A DNA stretch of 39,967 nucleotides from NCBI GenBank assembly GCA_002868905.1, contig PKUA01000075.1, positions 1-39,967 of the forward strand, given 5' to 3'. Position numbers and translations under genes: made by a program. Of the stretch, positions 25,648-34,053 are shown one piece after another (positions within the stretch are counted from its first letter, which is position 1; each line of letters begins with the position of its first letter). This DNA is from Desulfuromonas sp. GTDB lineage: Bacteria > Desulfobacterota > Desulfuromonadia > Desulfuromonadales > Geothermobacteraceae. Under the pieces are notes generated by a model. That model was not told where the DNA came from. It ran no database searches and was given only the letters and a program-made list of their open reading frames with translations.

Positions 25648-27006
25648 ATGCGCCTCGCCCTGAAACACCAGATCCTGTTAGCCCCGGCGGCAGTTTTGTT
25701 ATTGATGAGCCTGCTGCTCGGATTCCTGCAATTTTCCTACTGGGACCTGTCCCTGAAACGGCAGGAGTCCAAGCGACATGCGACCCTGTTCATGTCGGTG
25801 GCCGAAGCCGATCTCGCAATTAACCAGTTGGACTCCATCCTGCAGCACATCCTCCAGACCCAGGAGTTCAATCAACGCTACATCCTGACCCTGCAGGAGC
25901 TGCACCAGCACCTTAAACTGGCGACGCAAAGGATATTCGAACTCTACGACATCCCGAAAACCAATCAGGAATCCTGGGCAGCGGCGGTCGAAGACCTCGA
26001 CCCGAATCGTGGTTTCCAGTCAGATCGATTTAACGCAGCACTACAAGTTCTAAAGCAACAGGTCAAACAGATTACCGATGAGCTTCAATCCCTTCGCGGG
26101 AACATGTCCGCCAGACAGGGAGAGAACATCGACGAGCTGGTTGCCCGCACGACGTTCGTTTCAATTCTGGTTCTCGGTCTCGCCATTCTCGTCGGGATAC
26201 TTCTTTCCCTCTATATGGCTCGCAGCCTGCTGCGCCGTATTCAGTTCCTCTCTGAAAGTGCCGGACGTGTCGCCGCCGGGGATCTCGCACCCCCTCCGGC
26301 CCCTCTCGAGGTGCATGACGAATTGGACGACCTCGCCATCTCGATCAACCAGATGACGGACAGGTTGATCCGGGTGGTTGGCACGGAAAAGGTCCTAGAA
26401 GGAGTGGAAGAGGAACGGCGGCGAATTGCCATGGACATCCACGACCAGACCCTGGCTGACCTGGGAGGGATCTCGCGCAGCCTTCAGATGCTGCCGAGTG
26501 CGGAGTGCAGCCGGGAAAGAGTTGACCAATTGCAACAGGACCTGCAAAAAGCCATCAGCAATCTGCGCGAGGTGATGGACAATCTTCACCCCCAAACGCT
26601 GGAGATTCTCGGCCTCGGTCCGGCCCTGGAATCACACATCGAGCAACATCGCCTTCGATCTTCAGGGCTCGAGCTCAACTACTTCGAGCCGACCCCCTGT
26701 GACAGCTCGAAACTCCCGCTGCAGACGGTTTTGACCATTTATCGGATCGCGACTGAAGCCCTTCACAACGTAATCAAGCACGCGCAGGGCAACAAATGCG
26801 AAGTCACATTAAGCAAGCGCGGCAACGACCTGCTTCTGGCGGTTGAAGATAATGGTGTCGGTTTCAATCTCCCCGAGGCGCAGTTGAAGGGGGGAAGAGG
26901 GCTTAACAATATTGAACAACGGGCGCGGAGCATTGCCGCTGTCGTTACTTGGAATCCGTCCAGATTCAGCAGCGGCACTCGGTTCGAACTCCGTCTGCCG
27001 CTTTAG
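25648..27006 (+). CDS. NarX-like sensor histidine kinase
   Basis: A 452-residue kinase: membrane helix about 8-30, helical periplasmic domain about 31-165, second helix about 168-190 (VSILVLGLAILVGILLSLYM), HAMP about 190-245, HisKA_3 with His265 in EEERRRIAMDIHDQTLADLGG, and ATPase domain with EALHNVIKHAQGN, VEDNGVGFNL and GGRGLNNIEQRARSI. This is the NarX/DegS type that pairs with LuxR-family regulators, and such a regulator follows 18 bases later. The four-helix-style periplasmic domain (LDSILQHILQTQEFNQRYI) could sense small molecules or envelope state, but no known ligand motif is seen. Confidence 0.9.
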   Translation: MRLALKHQILLAPAAVLLLMSLLLGFLQFSYWDLSLKRQESKRHATLFMSVAEADLAINQLDSILQHILQTQEFNQRYILTLQELHQHLKLATQRIFELYDIPKTNQESWAAAVEDLDPNRGFQSDRFNAALQVLKQQVKQITDELQSLRGNMSARQGENIDELVARTTFVSILVLGLAILVGILLSLYMARSLLRRIQFLSESAGRVAAGDLAPPPAPLEVHDELDDLAISINQMTDRLIRVVGTEKVLEGVEEERRRIAMDIHDQTLADLGGISRSLQMLPSAECSRERVDQLQQDLQKAISNLREVMDNLHPQTLEILGLGPALESHIEQHRLRSSGLELNYFEPTPCDSSKLPLQTVLTIYRIATEALHNVIKHAQGNKCEVTLSKRGNDLLLAVEDNGVGFNLPEAQLKGGRGLNNIEQRARSIAAVVTWNPSRFSSGTRFELRLPL

Positions 27007-27024
27007 GAGCCAAGGAAAACTGCC

Positions 27025-27780
27025 ATGACAGAACCGATGATATTGATTGCCGAGGACAACCCGAAAGACTTCGAGTTCCTGCAGCATCTGTTTTCCGAAT
27101 GGGACGAACCGATTTCTTTTGATCACGCCAATAACGGGCTCGTCGCTCTGGAGATGGCCCTGGAGATGGAGACGCCGCTGATCGTCAGTGACATCCAGAT
27201 GCCGCAAATGAACGGCATCGAGTTTGCCCGCAATCTCTGGCAACGCAAGCCGGATGCCCGCATTGTCTTCTGGAGCCAACACAAAGATGAGATGTACGTC
27301 CGCTCCCTGGCCAAAATCGTCCCGCCGGAAACGGTCTACGGCTATGTGCTGAAATCAAGTCCCATCGATCGTATCAGCACTGCGATCCGCACGGTTCTCT
27401 TCGACGAACAGTGCTGGATCGACCCGGAAGTTAGAAAAGTTCAGGGCAGAACCGGACACACCCAGACCGCGCTCTCCGACATCGAATACGAAGCCCTGGT
27501 TGATATCTCTCTCGGCCTGACCGACAACCTGATCGCTCAACGTCGCTACCTTTCGCGTCGGGGCGTACAAAGCCGGCTCAATTCACTCTATTCGAAACTT
27601 GCTATCGACCAGGAACAGTTTCACGCCGACAAAGTTGGTGACGGCTTCAACCTGCGCAACCGTGCCGTTGCCGTAAGCATGCGTCGTGGCCTGATCAACC
27701 CGTTTGAGTTAACCAAGGAAGAGGAGGATTTCCAGGTCTGGCTGAAACGGTTCAAGGCAACTCACGGCGATCTGGATTGA
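27025..27780 (+). CDS. LuxR/NarL-type response regulator
   Basis: A 251-residue regulator, partner of the kinase just upstream. Receiver domain about 1-125: ILIAEDNPKDFEF with Asp11, phospho-acceptor Asp56 in IVSDIQMPQMNGIEFARN, and the switch lysine in YGYVLKSSP. A helix-turn-helix follows at about 150-200, LSDIEYEALVDISLGLTDNL and SRRGVQSRLNSLYSKL, which matches the LuxR pattern but is divergent and is followed by an unusual 50-residue tail. DNA binding is likely but the recognition helix is not typical. AGGA precedes the start, and the repeat-protein gene begins 15 bases after the stop. Confidence 0.85.
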   Translation: MTEPMILIAEDNPKDFEFLQHLFSEWDEPISFDHANNGLVALEMALEMETPLIVSDIQMPQMNGIEFARNLWQRKPDARIVFWSQHKDEMYVRSLAKIVPPETVYGYVLKSSPIDRISTAIRTVLFDEQCWIDPEVRKVQGRTGHTQTALSDIEYEALVDISLGLTDNLIAQRRYLSRRGVQSRLNSLYSKLAIDQEQFHADKVGDGFNLRNRAVAVSMRRGLINPFELTKEEEDFQVWLKRFKATHGDLD

Positions 27781-27795
27781 TCAGGGGGGGGATAG

Positions 27796-28194
27796 ATGTC
27801 GCATGGAGTTATAAAACCTTTCGGCCAGAGCATGACCGAAGGTTATGAATGGAACGGACGGATTCTCAAACCGTATGGCGGATCACGTCAAGAAGGTTGG
27901 GAGTTCGATGGTCAATATCTGACCCCGTGCGGGGGTGCACGCAGTCGAGGATTCCGCTGGCAGGCTGGTATTTTGCAACCTGCCTCCGGTAGCCGCAATT
28001 CCGGATACCAGGCAGATGACAGGAAAATCTACCCCTATGGCGGTTCACGCCATGATGGTTGGGAGCTAAGAGAATCTGTCTGGGCTCCTTTTGGAAAAGC
28101 GATGGAAACCGGCTGGGCCTTCCGTGGAGAATTACCTTTACCGGTCATTGCCCTGGTTGTCACCGGGCTGGTCAAACAACAGAAACAGGAATAA
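27796..28194 (+). CDS. Six-repeat protein of unknown function
   Basis: A 132-residue protein built of six back-to-back repeats of exactly 18 residues (positions 6-113), for example LKPYGGSRQEGWEFDGQY, IYPYGGSRHDGWELRESV and WAPFGKAMETGWAFRGEL. The pattern is hydrophobic-x-P-aromatic-G-x-[SA]-x-x-x-G-aromatic-x-x. The tail (114-132) is a short hydrophobic stretch, PLPVIALVVTGLVKQQKQE. No signal peptide. I know no family with this repeat; the regular aromatic/Gly spacing suggests beta strands, perhaps a propeller or flower-like closed structure. A run of Gs four bases before the ATG serves as ribosome site. It follows the NarX/NarL-like pair by 15 bases and is likely cotranscribed. Confidence 0.72.
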   Translation: MSHGVIKPFGQSMTEGYEWNGRILKPYGGSRQEGWEFDGQYLTPCGGARSRGFRWQAGILQPASGSRNSGYQADDRKIYPYGGSRHDGWELRESVWAPFGKAMETGWAFRGELPLPVIALVVTGLVKQQKQE

Positions 28195-28251
28195 TCCCCT
28201 GGGGAATTCGCAGAACAATAACATGTCCCTCTCCAGGCCCTCGCAACCAAC

Positions 28252-28288
28252 AAAAAAAGCCCCTGGACATTTCAGACCAGAGGCTTTA
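28252..28288. terminator. Convergent intrinsic terminator
   Basis: AGCCCCTGG (28258-28266) pairs with CCAGAGGCT (28277-28285), eight of nine positions, with a ten-base loop. On the minus strand it is followed by seven T residues, giving a strong terminator for the DUF4019-like gene; on the plus strand only TTTAT follows, so it is weaker for the repeat-protein operon. Confidence 0.75.
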
Positions 28289-28307
28289 TCACAAAGCGAA
28301 AACAACT

Positions 28308-28730
28308 TTACTGGAAACGGTATCTCAACACGCGCCACTCACCATCCGGCTCCTTGACAAGAAGCAGGGTTTCGACAGCTTGTGCTTTTTGGCTGAAAGT
28401 ACTTTCGAAAGAGATGAGCGCATACTGGCCGTCCGGATAACCGGGATGACGCTCTCGCTGGCGCAGAACGATCAATGATCGACTGAGCGGTGTCCCGAAC
28501 AAGGGACGAATCGGCTCGAGTTCTTTCCGCCACTCCTGCGGGCTGAACTCGCGCTGCAACATAAAACTCCCCTGCTCCCAACTGGCCTGATAATCCTGGT
28601 GATCGATCAGGTCGAGAAAACTCTCTGCCACCGAAACGGCCACCGCATCCAGTTTGTCACCGGCCAGAGCCGGTTGCAGTGAAAACATGACTGCAAGAAC
28701 TAGAACCGCCGCAACAAAAAACCGCTTCAT
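28308..28730 (-). CDS. Secreted DUF4019-like protein
   Basis: A 140-residue protein with a cleavable signal peptide (MKRFFVAAVLVLAVMFSLQ, cut probably after ALA at 23). The mature part reads SFLDLIDHQDYQASWEQ, EWRKELEPIRPLFGTPLSRS and QYALISFESTFSQKAQAVET, which fits DUF4019, a cystatin-like periplasmic family of unknown function (roughly 100 residues, one domain). Nothing catalytic is visible. It stands alone, convergent with the repeat-protein gene, with a strong terminator directly after its stop. Confidence 0.75.
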   Translation of the reverse strand: MKRFFVAAVLVLAVMFSLQPALAGDKLDAVAVSVAESFLDLIDHQDYQASWEQGSFMLQREFSPQEWRKELEPIRPLFGTPLSRSLIVLRQRERHPGYPDGQYALISFESTFSQKAQAVETLLLVKEPDGEWRVLRYRFQ

Positions 28731-28930
28731 GCTACCCCCTCATAACGAGTCCCAACTGATTATGCACTAATGTTTAACAGGTGCTTCTCAAATATTTCTC
28801 AAAAAAACTACTCATTCGATAAAAAGCATATTCCTCTCATAGATTTGTGCTGTCAAACCACCTGGCACCCGCAAAAAACCTATTGCCGAAACAACTTCAA
28901 AATCAAGTGGCCTGAACACTTGCCGAGCCC

Positions 28931-28959
28931 CTGACAACATCTGTTCGACATGCTACCCT
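28931..28959 (+). promoter_or_regulatory. Candidate sigma-70 promoter
   Basis: CTGACA (28931-28936) and TACCCT (28954-28959) are 17 bases apart, about 40 bases before the ATG at 29000. The -10 match is modest, so this is only a candidate. The rest of the 269-base divergent gap is AT-rich without other clear signals. Confidence 0.3.
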
Positions 28960-28977
28960 ATGAAGTCTGTGCTCCTT

Positions 28978-28995
28978 CCTCATGGAGAGATGAGG
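28978..28995 (+). promoter_or_regulatory. Hairpin covering the ribosome binding site
   Basis: CCTCAT (28978-28983) and ATGAGG (28990-28995) form a perfect six-pair stem with loop GGAGAG. The GAGG in the 3' arm, four bases before the ATG at 29000, is the best-spaced Shine-Dalgarno, so the folded hairpin would hide it. Whether this matters in the cell is not shown. Confidence 0.4.
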
Positions 28996-28999
28996 CAAA

Positions 29000-30148
29000 A
29001 TGCGATTCCGATTCTCTGTCAAATTTCTTATCGTCTCGTCTGTTGTCGTGATATTGGCCGTTATTGGCGGGCTTTTCGCGATCTCGGCCGCCGGCCTGGT
29101 CACCCATGAACAACATGAAGGATATTTTGGGCCGGCGATTTCCTCCGACAAAAACCAGATCTGGTTTTTTCAGCGCAATAGCAGCGGATGGGCGATTGGT
29201 CCGGGCTGGGAACACTTTACCCCACCCGCGCGAGTCTACATGCAGAGCGACCGGCTCTCTCTCTGCTATCTTGATCGGGCCTCGGGAAAGTTTGAAACCG
29301 TTCTTTCATGGAATTCAACTCCGCTCCAGGGACGATTTCTGCGTAATTACCGTGGACGGGTCCTGAATATTCTCGGAACCAGGATCAGGATTCATGCCGA
29401 CGGCAAGATCGAGTATGCCGCCCGCCTGTCGATCCCGACCGTTCCACGCTCCGAGACATGGAGTGTCAGCGGCCGGTGGCCGACCTCGGCCCCCCTCCCC
29501 GCCTGGAAGAAACAAGGCACCAACCTCTCGGGACTTAGCGAACCGGTCGTCGCCGGAGACCTGGAAGTCATCTCCCTACCTGGCAAAGAGAATTTCCCGG
29601 CAGGAATCGTACTGCTCAACCATCGGGACCGGACCCTGTCTATTCCCGTCCGCAACCAGGTTTATAAAGAACTTTACCCGAACGGACCCGATTCGGAGAC
29701 GTTGTTTACCTCATCCCGCAAAAAAGAGATCGACCGTCGCGACGGAATGCGCCGGACACACAGGGAACTTGTCGAGCGATTTCAGGAGAAAGGGATGCGG
29801 GAGGGGGATGCTCTGCTCGCTGCCGGGAAAGAGATGGCCCGACTCGGCTGGTGGCCTACTCCAAAGCAAATAGTCGCTACCCGAATCGATTCATTTCCGG
29901 ACGGGGTAACGATCTTCACCATCGACCCGATGGAAATCACCGTCGGCCTGTTTCCCGATCTCGAAAAAGCCATGGCGAATCCCGGAAAACCGACAGAGCA
30001 AAGCGGGCGCTACACCCGCCATCGAGATTACCGGACCAGCGAACGACTTAACGAATTTCTCATGTCAGATCCCGAGCGCTTCGGCATCCGGATCGACGAT
30101 ACGGATTACCTGGTCGAAATTATCCCGGCAAAACCACCCTGGCGCTGA
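29000..30148 (+). CDS. Membrane-anchored hypothetical protein
   Basis: A 382-residue protein with one N-terminal membrane helix (about 8-33, VKFLIVSSVVVILAVIGGLF) and a large, probably extracytoplasmic, soluble part. The soluble part starts with beta-type segments (FGPAISSDKNQIWFFQRNSS, RVYMQSDRLSLCYLDRASGK) that look like repeated strands, then a helical stretch rich in Arg/Glu (RRTHRELVERFQEKGMREGD), then a last beta segment. No family recognised. The stop codon lies within the end of the V-ATPase subunit D gene on the other strand, giving a 29-base convergent overlap. Confidence 0.72.
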   Translation: MRFRFSVKFLIVSSVVVILAVIGGLFAISAAGLVTHEQHEGYFGPAISSDKNQIWFFQRNSSGWAIGPGWEHFTPPARVYMQSDRLSLCYLDRASGKFETVLSWNSTPLQGRFLRNYRGRVLNILGTRIRIHADGKIEYAARLSIPTVPRSETWSVSGRWPTSAPLPAWKKQGTNLSGLSEPVVAGDLEVISLPGKENFPAGIVLLNHRDRTLSIPVRNQVYKELYPNGPDSETLFTSSRKKEIDRRDGMRRTHRELVERFQEKGMREGDALLAAGKEMARLGWWPTPKQIVATRIDSFPDGVTIFTIDPMEITVGLFPDLEKAMANPGKPTEQSGRYTRHRDYRTSERLNEFLMSDPERFGIRIDDTDYLVEIIPAKPPWR

Positions 30149-30788
30149 CCGCCGCAGGAGACTGCTGGCGACGGGTAGCTATCTTCTTGAAACGTTTCAA
30201 TCGAAAATACCCCTCCCGCTCCCTCTCGGCCAGGAACTGGGACAGGTGGTGAATCTCCGCGTGCAGCTTCGGCACCACCCGCTCCTCGAGAACCCTGATG
30301 CGGCGCGTCATCCGGATCAACTCCTCGGCCAACCGCCGGAATTTCCCCTCGAAGCTGGCAAGGTCGAGTAATGCCTCGACGATCTCCTCGAAACGGGCCA
30401 GGGTTTCATCAAGCCAGGGGGTCGGTCCGACGACATCGAACGGTCGCTCGCTGAATTCACGCGTGACCGATTCGTGGGAGACCACGTCATGATAGCGAAG
30501 ACCGAGCAGGTTCCGTTCCTCGACATCGACCGCAAGTTGCCTGCGATTGGCAGCGACCAGGGCGTTCATCGCGATATCGCCTTCCCGGGCCGCGGTCACC
30601 TGCAAGGCAAACAAGGCCGACGCATATTCCTGGCTGATCGCTTCTCGAGACTGCAGCAAGGGCCGCGTCACCTGCAGGAACTCCTTGATCAACGCCTGGC
30701 GGCGGCCCTTGAGGATGGCGATACAGTTGAACACCGCACGCAGACGTTCCCGCAACAACAGGAGATTGGTACGGGTCGGTTGCATCAT
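30120..30788 (-). CDS. V/A-type ATPase subunit D
   Basis: Last gene of the V-ATPase operon. The 222-residue protein is the central-shaft subunit, with the family start PTRTNLLLLRERLRAV and the long antiparallel coiled coil (LKGRRQALIKEFLQ at the front, LIRMTRRIRVLEERVVPKL at the back). It turns inside the A3B3 head and couples it to the membrane rotor. Two ATGs stand in a row; GGAGG lies seven bases before the first. The first ATG overlaps the stop codon of subunit B. Its 3' end overlaps the convergent gene at 29000-30148. Confidence 0.92.
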   Translation of the reverse strand: MMQPTRTNLLLLRERLRAVFNCIAILKGRRQALIKEFLQVTRPLLQSREAISQEYASALFALQVTAAREGDIAMNALVAANRRQLAVDVEERNLLGLRYHDVVSHESVTREFSERPFDVVGPTPWLDETLARFEEIVEALLDLASFEGKFRRLAEELIRMTRRIRVLEERVVPKLHAEIHHLSQFLAEREREGYFRLKRFKKIATRRQQSPAAVSARVVLPG

Positions 30789-32110
30789 GGCAGCACCTCC
30801 CGGAACCTCTCGAGCAGACCGATCGCCACGTCGAGACTCTCCCCGATACCACGCCGATCATCCCCCTGGTGCACGAACTCACGCTCGAAACCGTCGGCGA
30901 AATCGAGCATCTCCCGGTCCTCGGCCAGCATCCCGTCACGACCGACCACCGCCTCAAGACGCCGCAGATCGCGTCCCTTGGCATAGCCGCGATAGAGACG
31001 GTTGGCCAACTCGCGATGATCTCCCCGCGTCCTCCCCTCCCCGATTCCATGCTGCATCAACCGGGACAGGCTTGGCAGAATATCGACCGGAGGGTAAACC
31101 CCTTTCTGGTGCAGTTCGCGACTCAACACGATCTGTCCCTCGGTAATGTAACCGGTCAGGTCGGGGATGGGATGGGTGATGTCGTCCTCCGGCATGGTCA
31201 GGACCGGCAGCATGGTCACCGAACCGGGCCGGTCGTGAATTCTCCCGGCCCGTTCATAAAGAGCCGCCAGGTCGGAATACATGTAACCTGGATAACCGCG
31301 TCGTCCCGGCAGGTCCTCGCGGGCCGTGGCGATTTCACGCAAGGCATCGCAGTAGTTGGTCATGTCGCTCATAATGACCAGCACATCCATCCCCTCCTCG
31401 AAGGCGAGATCTTCAGCGACCGCCAATCCGAGTCGCGGGGCAAGCAGCCTCTCGACCACCGGATCGTCCGCCAGATTAATAAAAGCGACGAAGCGACTCT
31501 GCATCCCCTCCAGGGTCTGCTGGTAAAAATGATAATCGTAATGTGTCAGCCCGATAGCGACGAATACCAAAACGAACTCTCCCTCGCCGGGCAGCCGGGA
31601 CTGGCGTAACAACTGTTCGGTGATCTCCCGTGCCGGCAATCCCGCACAGGAAAAGACAGGGAGCTTCTGTCCTCTGACCAGGGTGTTGAGGACATCGAGC
31701 GAGGACAAACCGGTCTCGATAAACTCCTGAGGATGAGCCCGCGCCACCGGATTGATCGGACGCCCGGTCAGCGGAGCCCACCGTTCCGGCACGAACATCG
31801 GCAAATCATCTCGCGGCCTGAATGAACCGTCAAACACCCGGCCGAGACACCCCTGGCCAAGTGGCGCCTGCTTGACGGTATCGGCGAACGCCACTTCGGT
31901 CCTGCCCACATCGAGGCCATGGGTGTCCCCGAAGACCTGGACCAGCACCTGGGACCCGTTGATCTTCAAAACTTCTCCCTCGACGCTTTGACCATTCGGA
32001 TCGGTAATCCTGACCAGTTCGCCGAGACGGGCACTCAGGACATCCTCGAGAAACAGGAGCGGTCCCCGGATACCGCTCACGGTCCGGTAGCGATGTTCAG
32101 CCAGTCGCAT
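30785..32110 (-). CDS. V/A-type ATPase subunit B
   Basis: A 441-residue non-catalytic B subunit of the A3B3 head. Family blocks: EVLKINGSQVLVQVF, the RPINPVARAHPQEFIETGLS region, PVFSCAGLPAREITEQLLRQ in place of a Walker A loop, and the conserved EGMDVLVIMSDMTNYCDALR and PGRRGYPGYMYSDLAALYER, followed by GSVTMLPVLTMPEDDITHP. B subunits bind nucleotide at non-catalytic sites next to A. It overlaps the end of the A gene by 14 bases and the start of D by three, showing tight coupling. Confidence 0.95.
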   Translation of the reverse strand: MRLAEHRYRTVSGIRGPLLFLEDVLSARLGELVRITDPNGQSVEGEVLKINGSQVLVQVFGDTHGLDVGRTEVAFADTVKQAPLGQGCLGRVFDGSFRPRDDLPMFVPERWAPLTGRPINPVARAHPQEFIETGLSSLDVLNTLVRGQKLPVFSCAGLPAREITEQLLRQSRLPGEGEFVLVFVAIGLTHYDYHFYQQTLEGMQSRFVAFINLADDPVVERLLAPRLGLAVAEDLAFEEGMDVLVIMSDMTNYCDALREIATAREDLPGRRGYPGYMYSDLAALYERAGRIHDRPGSVTMLPVLTMPEDDITHPIPDLTGYITEGQIVLSRELHQKGVYPPVDILPSLSRLMQHGIGEGRTRGDHRELANRLYRGYAKGRDLRRLEAVVGRDGMLAEDREMLDFADGFEREFVHQGDDRRGIGESLDVAIGLLERFREVLP

Positions 32111-33722
32111 CGGCCGCCTCCTTGAGAATCTCGGAGAGGGGAACCCCCTCGTCGAGTCGCGCAGTCAGCTCGACATGTTCGTCAATTAACCGTTCAATCC
32201 GCGTCAATGTGGTTTCGGGATCAGCGAATGCGTCGTCTGAGAAGCTGTTCTGGCAGAGGAAATCGAGTCTGATTTTCTCTGCCGTCCGCATCACCAGGCG
32301 GTCACTCTCCTGCAACCCCTCCATTCCGACAACCTCGGCCACCTCCCGCAAAGACTCTTCCCGTTGCAGCAGCGAGCGGCACTGTTTACGTAATTCCGGC
32401 CAACGAGCATGTTCCAAGGCAAAATGCCGGATCGCCTCGGAGCTGTACAGGGAATAACTCTGGGTCCAGTTGATGGCGGGATAGTGACGCCTGTGGGCGA
32501 GGGAGGTGTCGAGCATCAACAAGGCACCACTGACCCGCAAGCAGGCCTGGGTGACCGGTTCGGAGAAGTCCCCACCCGGCGGAGAGACCGAAAGGATCAT
32601 GCTGAGGGACCCTTCGGCCCCGGACATGGTTTCGACCACTCCGGCCCGCTCGATAAATCCGGCCAGGCGGGAATTGAGATAGGTCGGGTAGCCGTCCTCG
32701 CCCGGCATTTCTTCCAGGGCGGAGCTGATTTCCCGGAGCGCCTCGGCCCAGCGGGAGAGGCTGTCAGCCAGGAAGAGGACATCGAGGCCGAGATCGCGAT
32801 AATATTCCGCCATGGTCACCGCGGTAAATATGGAGGATTCACGCGCTGCCACCGGCATGTTGGAGGTATTGGCGACGATGATCGTCCTCTCGCTCAACGG
32901 GCGATCGGTACGCGGGTCCTGCAGTTGGGAAAATTCATCGAGCAGACCGGCCATCTCGTTCCCCCGTTCCCCACAACCAACATAAACCACGACGTCGACA
33001 TCGGCGAACTTGGCGATGGTCTGTTCCAGGACCGTCTTGCCGGTCCCGAAGCCGCCGGGGATGATGGCGACTCCCCCCTTGAGCAACGGGAACAGCAGGT
33101 CGATGCAACGCTGCCCGGTCACCAGGGGACGGCTCAACGAGAGTTTGCGGCGATAGGGGCGAGCTGCCCGGACCGGCCAGGAATGCCACCCCTGCAACCA
33201 TTGACCGTCCTGCATTCTCCCGAGTTCCCGGTCGAGAGTCCAGGGCCCATGAGAAATCTCGCTCAAGACACCCGGAACGGCAGCAAACAGGGGATGATCG
33301 ATATGCCCCTCGGTCACCGTGCCGACCTGCTGCCACGCCTTGACGTCACTCCCTGGTCGCACCGTAGGCTTCAACTCGAACGAACGTTCCATGTCGAGGG
33401 CCAATCTGGTACTGCCGGCAGCGATAAAATCCCCGCCGGTGGACCGCAATCCCGGCAACGGTCGCTGCAGTCCATCGAAGATACCGCCGAGCAGACCAGG
33501 ACCGAGCTGAACGGTCAACGGCCCTCCGGCTGACACCACCGGTTCATGGACCCCGAGGCCCCGGTTCTCCTCGAACACCTGCACAGTCGCCACCGGGCCA
33601 TCGAGGCGGACCACCTCGCCGGTCAGGCGCTGCTCACCGACGAAAACCCGGTCCCCGATCTGCAGGTCGGGGAGAGTGACCTGAACGGTCGCGCCGCTGA
33701 TTCCTTTGACCTTGCCGTTCAT
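32097..33722 (-). CDS. V/A-type ATPase catalytic subunit A
   Basis: A 541-residue catalytic subunit. Walker A is GGFGTGKT (about 223-230), where many homologues have GAFGCGKT; Walker B region is DLGLDVLFLADSLSRWAEAL, with the GCGERGNEM glutamate motif before it. The A-subunit insert around GGDFIAAGSTRLALDMERSF is present but short, so the protein is smaller than typical (about 580-590). I use the ATG at 33720-33722 (MNGKVKGISG, the usual family start), five bases after the F-subunit stop, not an upstream ATG that would overlap F by 38 bases. It hydrolyses or makes ATP in the head. Confidence 0.93.
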   Translation of the reverse strand: MNGKVKGISGATVQVTLPDLQIGDRVFVGEQRLTGEVVRLDGPVATVQVFEENRGLGVHEPVVSAGGPLTVQLGPGLLGGIFDGLQRPLPGLRSTGGDFIAAGSTRLALDMERSFELKPTVRPGSDVKAWQQVGTVTEGHIDHPLFAAVPGVLSEISHGPWTLDRELGRMQDGQWLQGWHSWPVRAARPYRRKLSLSRPLVTGQRCIDLLFPLLKGGVAIIPGGFGTGKTVLEQTIAKFADVDVVVYVGCGERGNEMAGLLDEFSQLQDPRTDRPLSERTIIVANTSNMPVAARESSIFTAVTMAEYYRDLGLDVLFLADSLSRWAEALREISSALEEMPGEDGYPTYLNSRLAGFIERAGVVETMSGAEGSLSMILSVSPPGGDFSEPVTQACLRVSGALLMLDTSLAHRRHYPAINWTQSYSLYSSEAIRHFALEHARWPELRKQCRSLLQREESLREVAEVVGMEGLQESDRLVMRTAEKIRLDFLCQNSFSDDAFADPETTLTRIERLIDEHVELTARLDEGVPLSEILKEAADATG

Positions 33723-33726
33723 AGTG

Positions 33727-34053
33727 TCAATCCGTCTCCAGCCGCACATGGTAACCGAGAGCACGCTGCACCAGACGCTGCAATTCGTCCCCTGCGACCC
33801 GCTTCTCCCTGGCGGGAGCCGGCAGTGTCACGAGGACACCGGTCCAGTGCTCCGCCAGCTCGTGCATGCGTTTGACATCACCTTCGGTCAACAACCGGGC
33901 ATCGACCGCAGCAACGCCAACCTCAGGATCGTTCATCACTTTCTTTAGCACCGCCCAAAGGTCCTCTGCTTCCAGGCACCATTGCCGAATTCCGGTCAGC
34001 GCGAAGCCTTTGGCGCCATCTTCGGGAGTCAGAATGATGACCTGTTTCACCAC
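33727..34053 (-). CDS. V/A-type ATPase subunit F
   Basis: A 108-residue F subunit: Rossmann-like alpha/beta fold with family start KQVIILTPEDGAKGFALTGI and the middle segment VGVAAVDARLLTEGDVKRMH. It binds subunit D in the central stalk and modulates ATP hydrolysis. Length and position between C and A are normal for this operon. It overlaps the end of subunit C by seven bases and is followed by A after five bases. Confidence 0.88.
   Translation of the reverse strand: MVKQVIILTPEDGAKGFALTGIRQWCLEAEDLWAVLKKVMNDPEVGVAAVDARLLTEGDVKRMHELAEHWTGVLVTLPAPAREKRVAGDELQRLVQRALGYHVRLETD

Noticed and set aside
28851-28926. A second GEMM-like stretch on the plus strand (TCAAACC, CCGCAAAAAACC, AAGTGGCC, TTGCCGA)
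   Set aside because: The first hairpin after AAACC cannot form, the ACGCAAAGC core is missing and spacing is wrong, so resemblance to the riboswitch at 251-335 is taken as chance.
32409-33533. Long plus-strand frame opposite V-ATPase subunit A
   Set aside because: It is the antisense of a clear ATPase gene and shows no recognisable protein features.
33723-33764. Longer N-terminus for V-ATPase subunit A
   Set aside because: It would overlap subunit F by 38 bases, and the added residues do not look like the family; MNGKVKGISG is the normal start.
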